A DNA stretch of 64,000 bases from Chitinophaga qingshengii (lineage in GTDB: Bacteria > Bacteroidota > Bacteroidia > Chitinophagales > Chitinophagaceae), in the NCBI RefSeq assembly GCF_014529935.1, contig NZ_JACVFC010000005.1, forward strand, positions 372,001 to 436,000, given 5' to 3'. The notes under the pieces were generated by a model, which did not search any database, was not told the origin of the DNA, and saw nothing but the letters and a program-made list of their open reading frames with translations. A program made the position numbers and the translations under genes. How positions within the stretch are numbered: position 1 is the first letter of the stretch; each line of letters begins with the position of its first letter. This document shows, in pieces, positions 44,933 through 54,069 of this stretch.

Positions 44933-46237
44933 TTAGCCGAAGGATGGCAGTTTGTACCCATTATGATATCCGGCAGCCAGCAATTGATTGGCGTCACTGT
45001 CGGTAAACTGATTTGCGTGTTTGTCCCAATTCAATTTTTTCCCGGTTCTGAAGGCAATGTTCCCCATTTGTGCCGTGGTGGCGATATGCGCGCCTGCCTG
45101 CACGGGAGTGTGTAATTCTCCGAACTTGCGGGAACGCACCACGTCGATAAAGTTTTGGGTATGTAAGGTCAAACCATTGTCTACGGCTTTCTGCCGGGGC
45201 ACGGCCTCCATTTTGTCTTTTTCAGGGATCACCTCCCATCCGCCACGGTCCAGCACCAGCGTGCCATTGTTGCCGATGAAGGCAATGCCGTGGTCGCGAC
45301 CGTAGGGACCGCCATTGATGCCCTGTGCCTGTTCCCACTGGATATTAAAACCGTCAAATTCGTAGACGGTAGTGAGGGTATCCGGTGTTTCAGCGGCATC
45401 ATCGGGGTAGGCGAACTTACCACCGGCGGCCATCACGGATTTGGGCGTTTCCGCTTTCATACCTAACAGCGCGTAGTCGAGCAGATGCACGCCCCAGTCG
45501 GTCATCAGGCCACCGGCATAATCCCAGTACCAGCGAAAATTGAAATGGAACCGGTTAGGGTTAAAAGGCCTTTCTTTGGCAGGGCCCAGCCATGCCTTAT
45601 AGTCAACACCCGCTGGTGGCGTACCATCCGGCTGAACCGGAATGGATTTCATCCAGCCCATATAAGCCCATGCCTTTACCAGTCGCACCTGTCCCAGTTT
45701 ACCGGAATGCACGAAGTCAACGGCGTCTTTAAAATGCTGCTGACTGCGTTGCCACTGGCCTACCTGTACGGCGCGGTTATAGCGCTGCTGTGCGGCTACC
45801 ATTGCCCGGCATTCTACAATGGAATTGCCAACAGGCTTCTCTACGTAAACATCTTTACCGGCGGCGCAGGCGTCTGTCATCTGCAGGCAGTGCCAGTGGT
45901 CCGGTGTACCAATGATCACCGCATCGATGGATTTATCCTCCAGCAGCTTACGGTAATCATTATACGTTTTTGCTTTGATGCCTTGTTGCGACAGCTCACC
46001 CGCGCGTTTGTCAAGTACGTTGCGGTCTGCATCGCAAAGGGCTACACATTGGGCAGCCGGGTGTTTTAACATGGCAGTGAGATCGGACCAGCCCATACCA
46101 TTGATACCGATAGCGGCGATGCGGACGCGGTCGCTGGGGGCTACTGCCCGCAAATGTGCCGGCAGCAGGGTTACCAGGCCGGCGCCGGCCGCCAATGTGG
46201 AAGCGGAACGGAGAAAGTCCCTTCGGGAGTGTGTCAT
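44933..46237 (-). CDS. Tat-exported Gfo/Idh/MocA-family oxidoreductase
   Basis: A 434-residue protein. The N-terminus SRRDFLRSAS is a twin-arginine signal, so the folded enzyme is exported to the periplasm. The Rossmann region VRIAAIGINGMGWSDL (about 38-53) binds NAD(P), GTPDHWH and VEKPVGNS (about 134-141, Lys) are the conserved catalytic block, and MTDWGVHLLDY follows in the C-domain. Such proteins act on sugars or sugar derivatives; the exported ones are common in Bacteroidota and their substrates are often unknown. The start is ATG 46237. Confidence 0.9.
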   Translation of the reverse strand: MTHSRRDFLRSASTLAAGAGLVTLLPAHLRAVAPSDRVRIAAIGINGMGWSDLTAMLKHPAAQCVALCDADRNVLDKRAGELSQQGIKAKTYNDYRKLLEDKSIDAVIIGTPDHWHCLQMTDACAAGKDVYVEKPVGNSIVECRAMVAAQQRYNRAVQVGQWQRSQQHFKDAVDFVHSGKLGQVRLVKAWAYMGWMKSIPVQPDGTPPAGVDYKAWLGPAKERPFNPNRFHFNFRWYWDYAGGLMTDWGVHLLDYALLGMKAETPKSVMAAGGKFAYPDDAAETPDTLTTVYEFDGFNIQWEQAQGINGGPYGRDHGIAFIGNNGTLVLDRGGWEVIPEKDKMEAVPRQKAVDNGLTLHTQNFIDVVRSRKFGELHTPVQAGAHIATTAQMGNIAFRTGKKLNWDKHANQFTDSDANQLLAAGYHNGYKLPSFG

Positions 46238-46275
46238 AAGTGGAATTTTATCTCAACAAAATAATAAAAAAAACG

Positions 46276-46301
46276 AAAGGCTGGTCCCGGGACCAGCCTT
46301 T
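46276..46301 (-). terminator. Terminator of the MoxR-VWA operon
   Basis: A perfect 26-base palindrome AAAGGCTGGTCCC/GGGACCAGCCTTT. Read leftward it is followed by CGTTTTTTTTATT, a good U-tract. It lies about 100 bases beyond the stop of the MoxR-like gene. Adjacent bases 46305-46345 contain ATTTACGGATTTATGAATTT words related to the palindrome elements at 3519 and 12851. Confidence 0.8.
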
Positions 46302-46399
46302 ACATTATTTACGGATTTATGAATTTACGGATTTTGGGAATTTGAGAAAATGCCCCCGGATATCCTGATAGCCACTATCGTCAGACATTGTAATAAGGA

Positions 46400-47911
46400 T
46401 TAAAAATCTTCCTCTTCAGCGGTGTCATCATCATTGCTCAGGTTAAAATTCATCATGGTACCGAGCAGATCGCTGAAACGGGTATCTTTTTCCCCTACTT
46501 TTTTACTGATCAGGGAATAGGAGGCCAGTCCATGCAGCACAAACTCCATCAGCAACAGGATTTCGCGGTTATTGGCCTGCGGAAAACGGACTTTCACCAT
46601 ATCCTTTAATCCGGCTACCTTGCTCAGCTGGGCTTCGTATTGTTTGTCGCTGATATCCTGGAGCAACTGCAGGGAATTACCTTGGTCGAACCATTGGATA
46701 ACGCTACGGTAGGGGTTTTCCACGGGCGCCACCTGTTTTCTTTTTTTGAAAGAATCGGGGTTGGGAAAATAAGCGGCGAAGAGGGTGCGGATGGATTTGT
46801 CGAGCAGGTTATGCGCTACCTGCAGCGGACCTTCCTGCTCACCTTCGTACACCAATTCTATTTTGCCGGTGATGGCCGGAATAATGGACATCAGGTCGGC
46901 TATACGTACCTGTGTTTCTTTTTCCTTGTTGATGATGGCGCGTCTTTCGCCGGAGCTGACGGCATTTTCAAATGCGGCGATCGTGAGACGGGCGGAGACG
47001 CCACTTTTTTTGTCAACATATTCACTGTTACGCGCTTCAAAGGCTACCTGTTCGATGAGGCGCTTTACCATGTCGGAAATGGTTACCCGGGCCTCCTGTT
47101 CGGCATGGATATCGGCTTCCTGTTCGGTGATGAGCAGGGAATTTTCCACGCTTTTCGGATAGTGGGTGATGATCTGGCTTTCGATCCTGTCTTTCAGCGG
47201 TGTTACGATAGAACCGCGGTTCGTATAGTCTTCCGGGTTAGCCGTGAAGACAAACAGGATATCCAGTGGCATCCGTACTTTGAATCCACGGATCTGGATA
47301 TCGCCTTCCTGGAGGATATTAAACAGGGCTACCTGTATACGGGCCTGCAGGTCGGGCAGTTCATTGATGACAAAAATGCCGCGGTTGGAGCGGGGGATGA
47401 TACCGAAGTGAATGGCGCGTTCATCGGCGTAGCTCAGTTTCTGGTTCGCCGCTTTGATAGGATCGATATCGCCGATGAGGTCTGCCACGGACACATCGGG
47501 GGTAGCGAGTTTTTCCCCGTAGCGGTCGGCGCGTGAGAGCCAGGTGATAGGTGTTTTATCGCCTTTTTCCGCGATGAGGTCGCGTGCATAGCGGGACAGC
47601 GGATGGAACGGGTCATCGTTGACTTCGGAACCTTCGATGACGGGAATGTATTCGTCGAGAAGGTCTATCATTTGCCGTGCCATGCGGGTTTTGGCCTGTC
47701 CGCGGAGACCGAGGAACAGGATATTATGCCGGGAGAGCAGGGCTCTTTCGGTGTCTGGTATAACGGTATCTTCGTAGCCTATGATACCGGGGAAGGAAGT
47801 TTCTTTTTTCTGTAGTTTTTTGATCAGGTTGCGTCTGATTTCTTCTTTGACTGAAACGGGCTTGTATCCACTCTTTTTCAGTTCGCCTAACGTCTTAATG
47901 CTGGTATCCAT
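46400..47911 (-). CDS. MoxR/ChlI-like AAA+ ATPase
   Basis: A 503-residue protein. Walker A is GLRGQAKT (about residues 68-75), Walker B GIFVINELPD, and sensor-like DILFVFTANPEDYTNRG follows, as in MoxR/magnesium-chelatase ATPases. These remodel or load metal or cofactor partners, and are nearly always encoded with VWA-domain proteins. The next upstream gene is such a VWA protein, only 29 bases away, so the two likely act together (inference; the client is unknown). The C-terminal 150 residues are helical and acidic. Confidence 0.88.
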   Translation of the reverse strand: MDTSIKTLGELKKSGYKPVSVKEEIRRNLIKKLQKKETSFPGIIGYEDTVIPDTERALLSRHNILFLGLRGQAKTRMARQMIDLLDEYIPVIEGSEVNDDPFHPLSRYARDLIAEKGDKTPITWLSRADRYGEKLATPDVSVADLIGDIDPIKAANQKLSYADERAIHFGIIPRSNRGIFVINELPDLQARIQVALFNILQEGDIQIRGFKVRMPLDILFVFTANPEDYTNRGSIVTPLKDRIESQIITHYPKSVENSLLITEQEADIHAEQEARVTISDMVKRLIEQVAFEARNSEYVDKKSGVSARLTIAAFENAVSSGERRAIINKEKETQVRIADLMSIIPAITGKIELVYEGEQEGPLQVAHNLLDKSIRTLFAAYFPNPDSFKKRKQVAPVENPYRSVIQWFDQGNSLQLLQDISDKQYEAQLSKVAGLKDMVKVRFPQANNREILLLMEFVLHGLASYSLISKKVGEKDTRFSDLLGTMMNFNLSNDDDTAEEEDF

Positions 47912-47940
47912 GTTTAAAAGTTACGCAATTCCTTGCCGGT

Positions 47941-49035
47941 TTAGAATAATTTTCGTTTCCCGTTTTCAAAGTCGTAGAACAGGAACTGTCCCAGTTTGTC
48001 GGTGCCGGAGAAAAATGCTTTACCGCTGTTGGTTTCGGTAAACTCCTGCACAAATTTCTGGAGCCAGGGATCTGTGGCCACCATGAAGGTGGTAATGGGT
48101 ATTTTCAGTTTTTTGCATTGAGCGGCCAGGTTGAGTGTCCGGTTAAGGATTTTACGGTCGAGGCCGAAGCTGTTTTTGTAATATTCCTTCCCGATTTTCA
48201 GGCAGGTAGGTTTCCCGTCGGTGATCATGAAGATCTGTTTATTGGGATTACGGCGGCGGCGCAGGAGGTCCATAGCCAGTTCCAGGCCGGCGACCGTATT
48301 GGTGTGAAAGGGACCCACCTGGAGGTAGGGCAGGTCTTTGATTTCCACCTGCCAGGCATCGTTGCCAAAAACGATGATGTCCAGCGTGTCTTTCGGATAG
48401 CGGGTGGTGATGAGCTCACTGAGGGCCATGGCCACCTTTTTAGCCGGTGTGATCCTATCTTCCCCATATAATATCATGGAGTGGGAGATATCGATCATCA
48501 GGGCGGTAGAGGTTTGGGTTTTGTAATCCGTTTCTCTTACCTCCAGGTCATCCTGGTGAATGGAAAAGCTGTCGATGCCGTGATTGATCTGGGCATTGCG
48601 GATAGAGGCGGTCACATCGAGTTTGTCGATGCTGTCACCGAACTCAAAGGGCCGTGTTTCCGCGTTGAGTTCGTCGCCCATGCCGGATTTCCGGATATTG
48701 TGATTACCGACGGCTGATTTTTTCAGTTTACCAAAGATCTCTTCCAGCGCGTTCTGGCGGATGGTTTGTTCCGTTTTGGACGTGAGTTCTATCTTACCGG
48801 TTTCGTCATTTTCCTTGAGGTATCCTTTATTTTTCAGGTCCTGCAAGAAATCGCCTACGCCGTAGTCGTCGTTGGTCAGTCCAAACTCTTTATCCAGTTC
48901 TGTTAACCATTGGAGGGCTTCTGTTATGTCTCCGCTGGTGTAGGTGAGTAGTTGGGTGAAGAGGTCCAGCAGCTTCTGGAAGGGAGATCTGTCGTTTTCG
49001 TCCGGATTGAACCGGGAAAAAGTTATTCCTCTCAT
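47941..49035 (-). CDS. VWA-domain protein paired with the MoxR-like ATPase
   Basis: A 364-residue protein. The start is ATG 49035 (MRGITFSRFNPDENDRSPFQ); the frame runs on to 49233 but that extra 66-residue stretch crosses the inverted repeat at 49083-49365 and looks non-coding. The VWA metal-site motif DISHSM (about residue 215) and ITDGKPT are present, with the DxSxS pattern intact. The N-terminal half is a helical adaptor domain. In known MoxR-VWA systems the two proteins form a chaperone-like complex. Confidence 0.88.
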   Translation of the reverse strand: MRGITFSRFNPDENDRSPFQKLLDLFTQLLTYTSGDITEALQWLTELDKEFGLTNDDYGVGDFLQDLKNKGYLKENDETGKIELTSKTEQTIRQNALEEIFGKLKKSAVGNHNIRKSGMGDELNAETRPFEFGDSIDKLDVTASIRNAQINHGIDSFSIHQDDLEVRETDYKTQTSTALMIDISHSMILYGEDRITPAKKVAMALSELITTRYPKDTLDIIVFGNDAWQVEIKDLPYLQVGPFHTNTVAGLELAMDLLRRRRNPNKQIFMITDGKPTCLKIGKEYYKNSFGLDRKILNRTLNLAAQCKKLKIPITTFMVATDPWLQKFVQEFTETNSGKAFFSGTDKLGQFLFYDFENGKRKLF

Positions 49036-49082
49036 AGCACAAAAGTCAAAACATAGTTCGTTATTAAAATTAGCGAAAAATT

Positions 49083-49365
49083 TTCTCGCAAAGGCGCTAA
49101 GATTTTTGTTTGAATTAAGAACGCAAAGAGAGCGGGGATGAGAGCAGAGATTGTGTTTTGTTGTTGTTTCACGCAAAGGCGCAAAGCAGCTAAGCCCTTG
49201 CACCATTATTTTGTTTAAAAATTTGAAAATCAATTATCAACAAAAAAAACGACAAATACCTTAGCTGCTTTGCTGCTTTGCGCCTTTGCGTGATACAGCA
49301 AAACATAATCTCCGCCTGCTTTGCGTTCTTAATTCAAACAAAAATCTTTGCGCTCTCTGCGAGAA
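49083..49365. repeat. Long imperfect inverted repeat of CGCAAAG words between divergent operons
   Basis: Arm 49083-49195 and arm 49260-49365 are reverse complements along roughly 105 bases with several small gaps and mismatches, around a 64-base AT-rich loop. Exact blocks include ATTTTTGTTTGAATTAAG and CACGCAAAGGCGCAAAGCAGC (or their complements). The unit CGCAAAG is repeated many times. The repeat fills the intergenic space (49036-49429) between the VWA gene and the exported isomerase-like gene, which otherwise contains only the two promoter regions. Confidence 0.75.
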
Positions 49366-49429
49366 GTGACGCAAAGTCTTGTATTTTCCGTTGAAACCTA
49401 TTACTTTCAATCATCAAAAAAATAACAAT

Positions 49430-50275
49430 ATGAAAAAACTGAGAAATGCATGGCTGCTGGCAGGAGGTTTAGCGGTGGCATTGTTTACACAATCAGCCAA
49501 GGGCCAGGCCAGGGCGGATGCATTGGGCTGGAAACTGGGTGCCCAGGCATGGACATTCAACCATTTTACGCTGGCAGAGGCGCTGGATAAAATGGACAGC
49601 TGCGGTATCCAGTATGTGGAAGCATTCCCGGGCCAGACGATTGGCGGTGGGATTGAAGGCAAAATGGACTATCATATGTCCCCCGACAAACAGGAAAAGG
49701 TAAAAGAACTGTTTAAGAAGAAACACAAGGTGCTGATGGCTTTTGGCGTGGTAGTACCGAATTCTGAGGCAGAATGGCGCATGCTGTTCGATTTCGCCAA
49801 CAGAATGGGCATTCAGAGCATTACCAGCGAACCTCAGCCGGAATATCTGGACCTTATTTCTTCCCTGTGCGATCGTTATAACATTAAACTGGCGATCCAC
49901 GATCACCCGAAACCAAGTCCATACTGGAGTCCTGAAGCCGTGCTGAAAGCCATCGAAGGCAGAAGCAAACTGATGGGCGCCTGCGCAGATATCGGTCACT
50001 GGGTACGTTCCGGTCTCGATCCGGTTGAGTGCCTGAAAAAACTGAATGGCCATATTGTAAGCCTGCACTTCAAAGACCTGAATGAAAAATCAGAAAAAGG
50101 ACATGATGTTATCTGGGGCAACGGTGTTTGTCAGATTCCGAAGGTACTGGAAACGTTAAAAGCACAGAAGTTTAAAGGGCTTTTCTCTGCAGAATATGAG
50201 TACAACTGGGATACCAACGTACCGGAAGTAAAAGAAAGCGCTGCTTTCTGGAAACAAATGGTGAGCAATCTGTAA
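49430..50275 (+). CDS. Exported sugar phosphate isomerase/epimerase-like TIM-barrel protein
   Basis: A 281-residue protein. The N-terminal 26 residues (NAWLLAGGLAVALFTQSAKGQ) are a signal peptide, so it is exported. The remainder is an AP-endonuclease-2/xylose-isomerase-like barrel: KLGAQAWTFNHFTLAEALD, AIHDHPKPSPYW, GACADIGHWVRSG and LHFKDLNEK carry the metal-binding His, Asp and Glu pattern. A periplasmic sugar-modifying role is likely, substrate unknown. The start ATG 49430 is preferred to the TTG at 49379, which would place 17 residues before the signal. Confidence 0.85.
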   Translation: MKKLRNAWLLAGGLAVALFTQSAKGQARADALGWKLGAQAWTFNHFTLAEALDKMDSCGIQYVEAFPGQTIGGGIEGKMDYHMSPDKQEKVKELFKKKHKVLMAFGVVVPNSEAEWRMLFDFANRMGIQSITSEPQPEYLDLISSLCDRYNIKLAIHDHPKPSPYWSPEAVLKAIEGRSKLMGACADIGHWVRSGLDPVECLKKLNGHIVSLHFKDLNEKSEKGHDVIWGNGVCQIPKVLETLKAQKFKGLFSAEYEYNWDTNVPEVKESAAFWKQMVSNL

Positions 50276-50296
50276 TCATTTAGCTATTAAAATAAA

Positions 50297-50345
50297 TTGG
50301 GGGCCTTTGGTCCGGATTCTATTTCCGGTGACCAAAGGCCCCCAA
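50297..50345. terminator. Bidirectional terminator
   Basis: A 15-base stem TTGGGGGCCTTTGGT (50297-50311) with ACCAAAGGCCCCCAA (50331-50345), and an inner CCGGA/TCCGG stem. AT-rich arms flank it on both sides. It lies between the isomerase-like gene and the convergent DUF2723 gene. Confidence 0.85.
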
Positions 50346-50363
50346 ATTTATTTTGGTATTTAG

Positions 50364-53300
50364 TTATTTTTTGGCAGTATCCGGTGCTGCTTTAGGGGCA
50401 GCGTTGGAATCTCCCGTGGTGTTCATGTTTTGCAGGCCTTCGCGGGCGTGCTGGCCACCAGGACCGAAATCTACCTTCATGCGTTCCAGCCAGTCGATGA
50501 ACTGTTGAGCAGCCTGACCATCGCGTTGCAGGTCGGCCGTCATTCTGCTGGCAGGCAGGGATTGGTAGTAGCGGAGCTGTTGCTGACAGTCTTTGATGAT
50601 CTGGTTAGCCACTTCTTCCCCACGTTTGGTATCGCCGGCAATATAGTGTGCGTATACCGTTTGCAGCGACGTGTAGTTGTGCATGTTACCCGGAGTAGTC
50701 ATCGCGTAAGGGAAGTTTACTTCCTTCACGTTTTTGTCCATGTAAGTGAGCACGGAGATAGCGCTGTCTTTGGAAGCACCGCCCTGTGTCATGGCTACGC
50801 TCAGACGGGTAAAGGATTGGCGCAGGTACAGCAGCATTTTGCGGTTCGGTTCATCGAAGTAGGTGCCAGGTGTTTGGGCGCCGCCGAAGGAGAACTTGTG
50901 CATCAGGTTATCGTACATTACGCCTACGTTGGCATTGATATCCATGCCTAACGGATCTGCAGCAGTTGGTTTAGGCATGGGAACCAGGTGGTAAGCCAGG
51001 CCGTCTGTTTGCAGGTAATCGTTCAGACCGAGGTCAGTCGGGCTGGTGAAGTAGATCGGACGTTTCCAGTTGTTGGTAGCGATGATATCGTAAACAGCCA
51101 GATCGTTTTTGAGCAGGTAGCTTTTCGCGATTTTGATAGGCACCTGTGGCAGGATTTTATCTGCATCTTTCGCGCCTACAACGCCGTATTTCAGCACTTC
51201 TTCCTTGTTAACCGGGATAAACAGCTGGCGGGTAGGCAGGAAGTTTTCGGAGCCACCGTCCTGGGTGTTTATTTTGTTATGGTCATCATCGCTTCCCATG
51301 AAGTCCATGATGTCTTTCAGGTTGAAGTATTTATCAGCCGGAATATTTCCCGGATCGTAGAAGCGGATGTAGTTGCGGGTTTCGCCCTGGTATTTATCAG
51401 GTGTCCAGCTCATGGGCACAGCCTGGCTTTGGTTCACCATTCTGCGTTGCTGATCGATGTACCAATCCACCCCGAGGAGGCTGAGGTTGATCACGCGGAT
51501 ATCCGGGCGGATGCCTTCCACTTCCTGGGCGTACCAGAGCGGGTAGGTATCGTTATCACCTACTGTAAAGAGTATAGCGTTAGGCTGGCAGGATTCCAGG
51601 TAATCTTTTGCGATATCGCGGGCAATGTATTTGGTAGAGCGGTCGTGATCGTCCCATTCCTGGGCGGCCATCAGCACCGGTACGGCCAGGAGGCACAATC
51701 CGGTAGCGAGGGCAGGTGTCATCGCGCTCTTCATTTTTTTGTTCAGGAAGTTGTATACAGAGAGTACGCCGAGGCCTATCCAGATAGCGAAAGCGTAGAA
51801 GGAGCCTACATAGGCGTAGTCACGTTCACGTGGCTGGTTACCGGCCTGGTTAAGGTATAATACGATCGCAATGCCTGTAAAGAAGAACAGGAGGGATACA
51901 ACGAGGGTATCTTTACGATGGTGGTTGTACTGGAAGAAGAAGCCGATGATACCGAGTATGAAAGGCAGGAAGAACAGGGTGTTGTGGCCTTTGTTTTCCT
52001 TGAGGCTGTCCGGCATCATGCTTTGGTCGCCGTAGATCAGGTTATCGATGAAGGGGATACCGGAGATCCAGTTACCATCGCGTACGTTGCCGTAGCCTTG
52101 GGTATCGTTTTGTTTACCGACGAAGTTCCACATAAAGTAGCGGAAGTACATGAAGTTCATTTGGTATTGTACGAAGAACTTGATGTTATCGCCGAAAGAA
52201 GGTTTTTCGTTTGCTTCCAGTCCGAGCCAGGAGCGGTAGAAGTCTGCGTGGCCCTGGTCGTTGCTGGCGTCCCATACGCGGGGGAACAGCATCATATCAT
52301 CGGAGGCGTATTTCGGCTCCATTTTTTTGCCGGCCACCATGTATTTTTTATTACCGCGGGCGTAGATGTTGCCGCCTTCATCGTAACGTTCGGGGCGTGC
52401 AGTGAACACCTGGCCGTAGATCAGCGGGAAGTCGCCGTATTGTTCACGGCCGAGGTAACCCACGAGGGAGATCGGGTTGTCTACGTTGTACATATCCACA
52501 GATGGGTTGGCCGTAGAGCGGACCATGGTGGTGATGTAGGTAGAGTAACCGAGGAGCGTAAAGAGAATGAACAGGATGGTCAGGCGGCTGAAATGCTGCA
52601 GTTTACCTGCATCCAGTTTGATGCTGAACGTCTTCAGCAGGGTAGGGATGAGCAGGAAGAAAGCCGCCAGCAGTACTTTAAAGAATACTACGCCGCCGCT
52701 GGTATCGTTGTAAGCGGGAACCAGGATCACAGATGCGATGACGATCAGGGGAGCGTACAGCGCGAATTTAGGTTTCCGGTAGCCGATGAGCAGTACTGCG
52801 GTAAGGGCAATAAAGTAGAAGGCGAAGCCGGAGAAGAAGCCCATACCGAGGTTATTGACGAAGATAACGTCCATATAACCGGAGGCTTTTACGGTATCCT
52901 GGATCAGGTATTTTTGGATCATACCGGTAACGGCGCAGCCGATGAGGAAGGCCCAGAAGGTGCCCCATCCGGTAGGTTTGAAGCGTCTGAAGTAGTAGAC
53001 CATCACGATAGCCGGGATGGTGAGGAGGTTGAGCAGGTGTACCCCGATGGAGAGGCCCAGGAGGTAAGCGATCAACACGATCCATCTGTCGGCATAGGGT
53101 TCATCGGCTTCATGTTCCCATTTGAGGATGGCCCAGAAAACGATGGCGGTGAAGAAGGAGGACATACCATATACTTCCCCTTCCACAGCGGAGAACCAGA
53201 ATGAATCAGAAAAGGTATAGGCGAGGGAGCCAACGATACCGGCGCCCATGATTGCGATCATTTTCTCACGGGAGATTTCTTCCCCTGCTTTTACCATCAG

Positions 53301-53603
53301 ACGACGGGCAAAGTGCGTGATTGTCCAGAAGAGGAACAGGATGGTGAAACCGCTGGCCAGGGCAGTCATGGTATTTACGCCGAGGGCTGCCTGTGAGGGT
53401 TTCAGGAACATGCTGAAGAGTCTTCCGAGCAATACGAACAGCGGTGCTCCGGGAGGGTGGGGGATCTGTACTTTGTAAGCACTGGAAATAAACTCGCCGC
53501 AGTCCCACAAGCTGCCCGTGGCCTCCATAGTCATAATGTAAACAGAGCAGGCAATGATGCAAATCACCCAGCCAACTATGTTGTTGGTCCTTTTAAAATT
53601 CAT
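50364..53603 (-). CDS. DUF2723 large membrane protein (GT-C-like)
   Basis: A 1079-residue protein with about a dozen membrane helices. The N-terminal block TGSLWDCGEFISSAYKVQ with PHPPGAPLFVLLGRLF is the DUF2723 hallmark; its acidic residue after the first helix resembles that of PMT-type mannosyltransferases. The C-terminal 400 residues form an exported domain with a helical repeat-like end (VYAHYIAGDTKRGEEVANQI). A membrane-linked glycosyltransfer role is likely but unproven. A TATTTTTG box lies 21 bases upstream of ATG 53603. Confidence 0.85.
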   Translation of the reverse strand: MNFKRTNNIVGWVICIIACSVYIMTMEATGSLWDCGEFISSAYKVQIPHPPGAPLFVLLGRLFSMFLKPSQAALGVNTMTALASGFTILFLFWTITHFARRLMVKAGEEISREKMIAIMGAGIVGSLAYTFSDSFWFSAVEGEVYGMSSFFTAIVFWAILKWEHEADEPYADRWIVLIAYLLGLSIGVHLLNLLTIPAIVMVYYFRRFKPTGWGTFWAFLIGCAVTGMIQKYLIQDTVKASGYMDVIFVNNLGMGFFSGFAFYFIALTAVLLIGYRKPKFALYAPLIVIASVILVPAYNDTSGGVVFFKVLLAAFFLLIPTLLKTFSIKLDAGKLQHFSRLTILFILFTLLGYSTYITTMVRSTANPSVDMYNVDNPISLVGYLGREQYGDFPLIYGQVFTARPERYDEGGNIYARGNKKYMVAGKKMEPKYASDDMMLFPRVWDASNDQGHADFYRSWLGLEANEKPSFGDNIKFFVQYQMNFMYFRYFMWNFVGKQNDTQGYGNVRDGNWISGIPFIDNLIYGDQSMMPDSLKENKGHNTLFFLPFILGIIGFFFQYNHHRKDTLVVSLLFFFTGIAIVLYLNQAGNQPRERDYAYVGSFYAFAIWIGLGVLSVYNFLNKKMKSAMTPALATGLCLLAVPVLMAAQEWDDHDRSTKYIARDIAKDYLESCQPNAILFTVGDNDTYPLWYAQEVEGIRPDIRVINLSLLGVDWYIDQQRRMVNQSQAVPMSWTPDKYQGETRNYIRFYDPGNIPADKYFNLKDIMDFMGSDDDHNKINTQDGGSENFLPTRQLFIPVNKEEVLKYGVVGAKDADKILPQVPIKIAKSYLLKNDLAVYDIIATNNWKRPIYFTSPTDLGLNDYLQTDGLAYHLVPMPKPTAADPLGMDINANVGVMYDNLMHKFSFGGAQTPGTYFDEPNRKMLLYLRQSFTRLSVAMTQGGASKDSAISVLTYMDKNVKEVNFPYAMTTPGNMHNYTSLQTVYAHYIAGDTKRGEEVANQIIKDCQQQLRYYQSLPASRMTADLQRDGQAAQQFIDWLERMKVDFGPGGQHAREGLQNMNTTGDSNAAPKAAPDTAKK

Positions 53604-53623
53604 AAGGTTGTTTTAAGGTCCGA

Positions 53624-53631
53624 CAAAAATA
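53624..53631 (-). promoter_or_regulatory. -7 box for the DUF2723 gene
   Basis: On the minus strand it reads TATTTTTG, an exact TAnnTTTG, 20 bases before the ATG. No clear TTG at -33. An imperfect stem-loop (CCGGGGGATT with AATCCCCGG, 53728-53759) lies farther upstream, just beyond the stop of the ABM-like gene. Confidence 0.5.
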
Positions 53632-53775
53632 TAAAAAGTAGCAAATTATGCTAATCTGCCGAACAGTTTTAACTTTTTGTAAATATCTTTTTGATTGTTA
53701 TCTATCAGCTTGAATAGTAGCTGTTTTCCGGGGGATTAAAACTGCGTTAGAATCCCCGGTGTGCCTGGCGGGCGT

Positions 53776-54069
53776 TCAGGCTTTAAAAGCCTCTGTAACG
53801 GTCCATGCTGCCGGTTTTGCGTTAAACAGCACTTTGGTAGCGGCCCAGGTTTCCCGGAACAGGTCAGACTGCCGGTAGTTTTCGAGGGCGGTTTCGGACT
53901 CCCATTTGCTGAAGGTAAAGAAGGTGTTGCCGGAGGCGGGATGTTCCCATAATTCCAGGTGGAGGCATCCGGGGAATTGCCGGATGAGTAGTTGTTGACG
54001 GGAAAACAGTTCCCGGAAGGAGTTTACCTTATCGGGGGCAAACTCCATTTTAACGAGTCTGTTGATCAT
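53776..54069 (-). CDS. Antibiotic biosynthesis monooxygenase-like protein
   Basis: A 97-residue dimeric ferredoxin-like fold protein (INRLVKMEFAPDKVNSFRELF; GCLHLELWEHPASGNTFFTFSKWES) typical of ABM-domain proteins. Members oxidise quinols or break down heme, and some have no known activity. Its ATG overlaps the stop of the SAM hydroxide adenosyltransferase gene by four bases (ATGA), so the two are cotranscribed. Confidence 0.85.
   Translation of the reverse strand: MINRLVKMEFAPDKVNSFRELFSRQQLLIRQFPGCLHLELWEHPASGNTFFTFSKWESETALENYRQSDLFRETWAATKVLFNAKPAAWTVTEAFKA

Noticed and set aside
49036..49233. N-terminal extension of the VWA gene
   Set aside because: It reads through the CGCAAAG inverted repeat; residues there are unlike the family and the ATG at 49035 gives the usual start.
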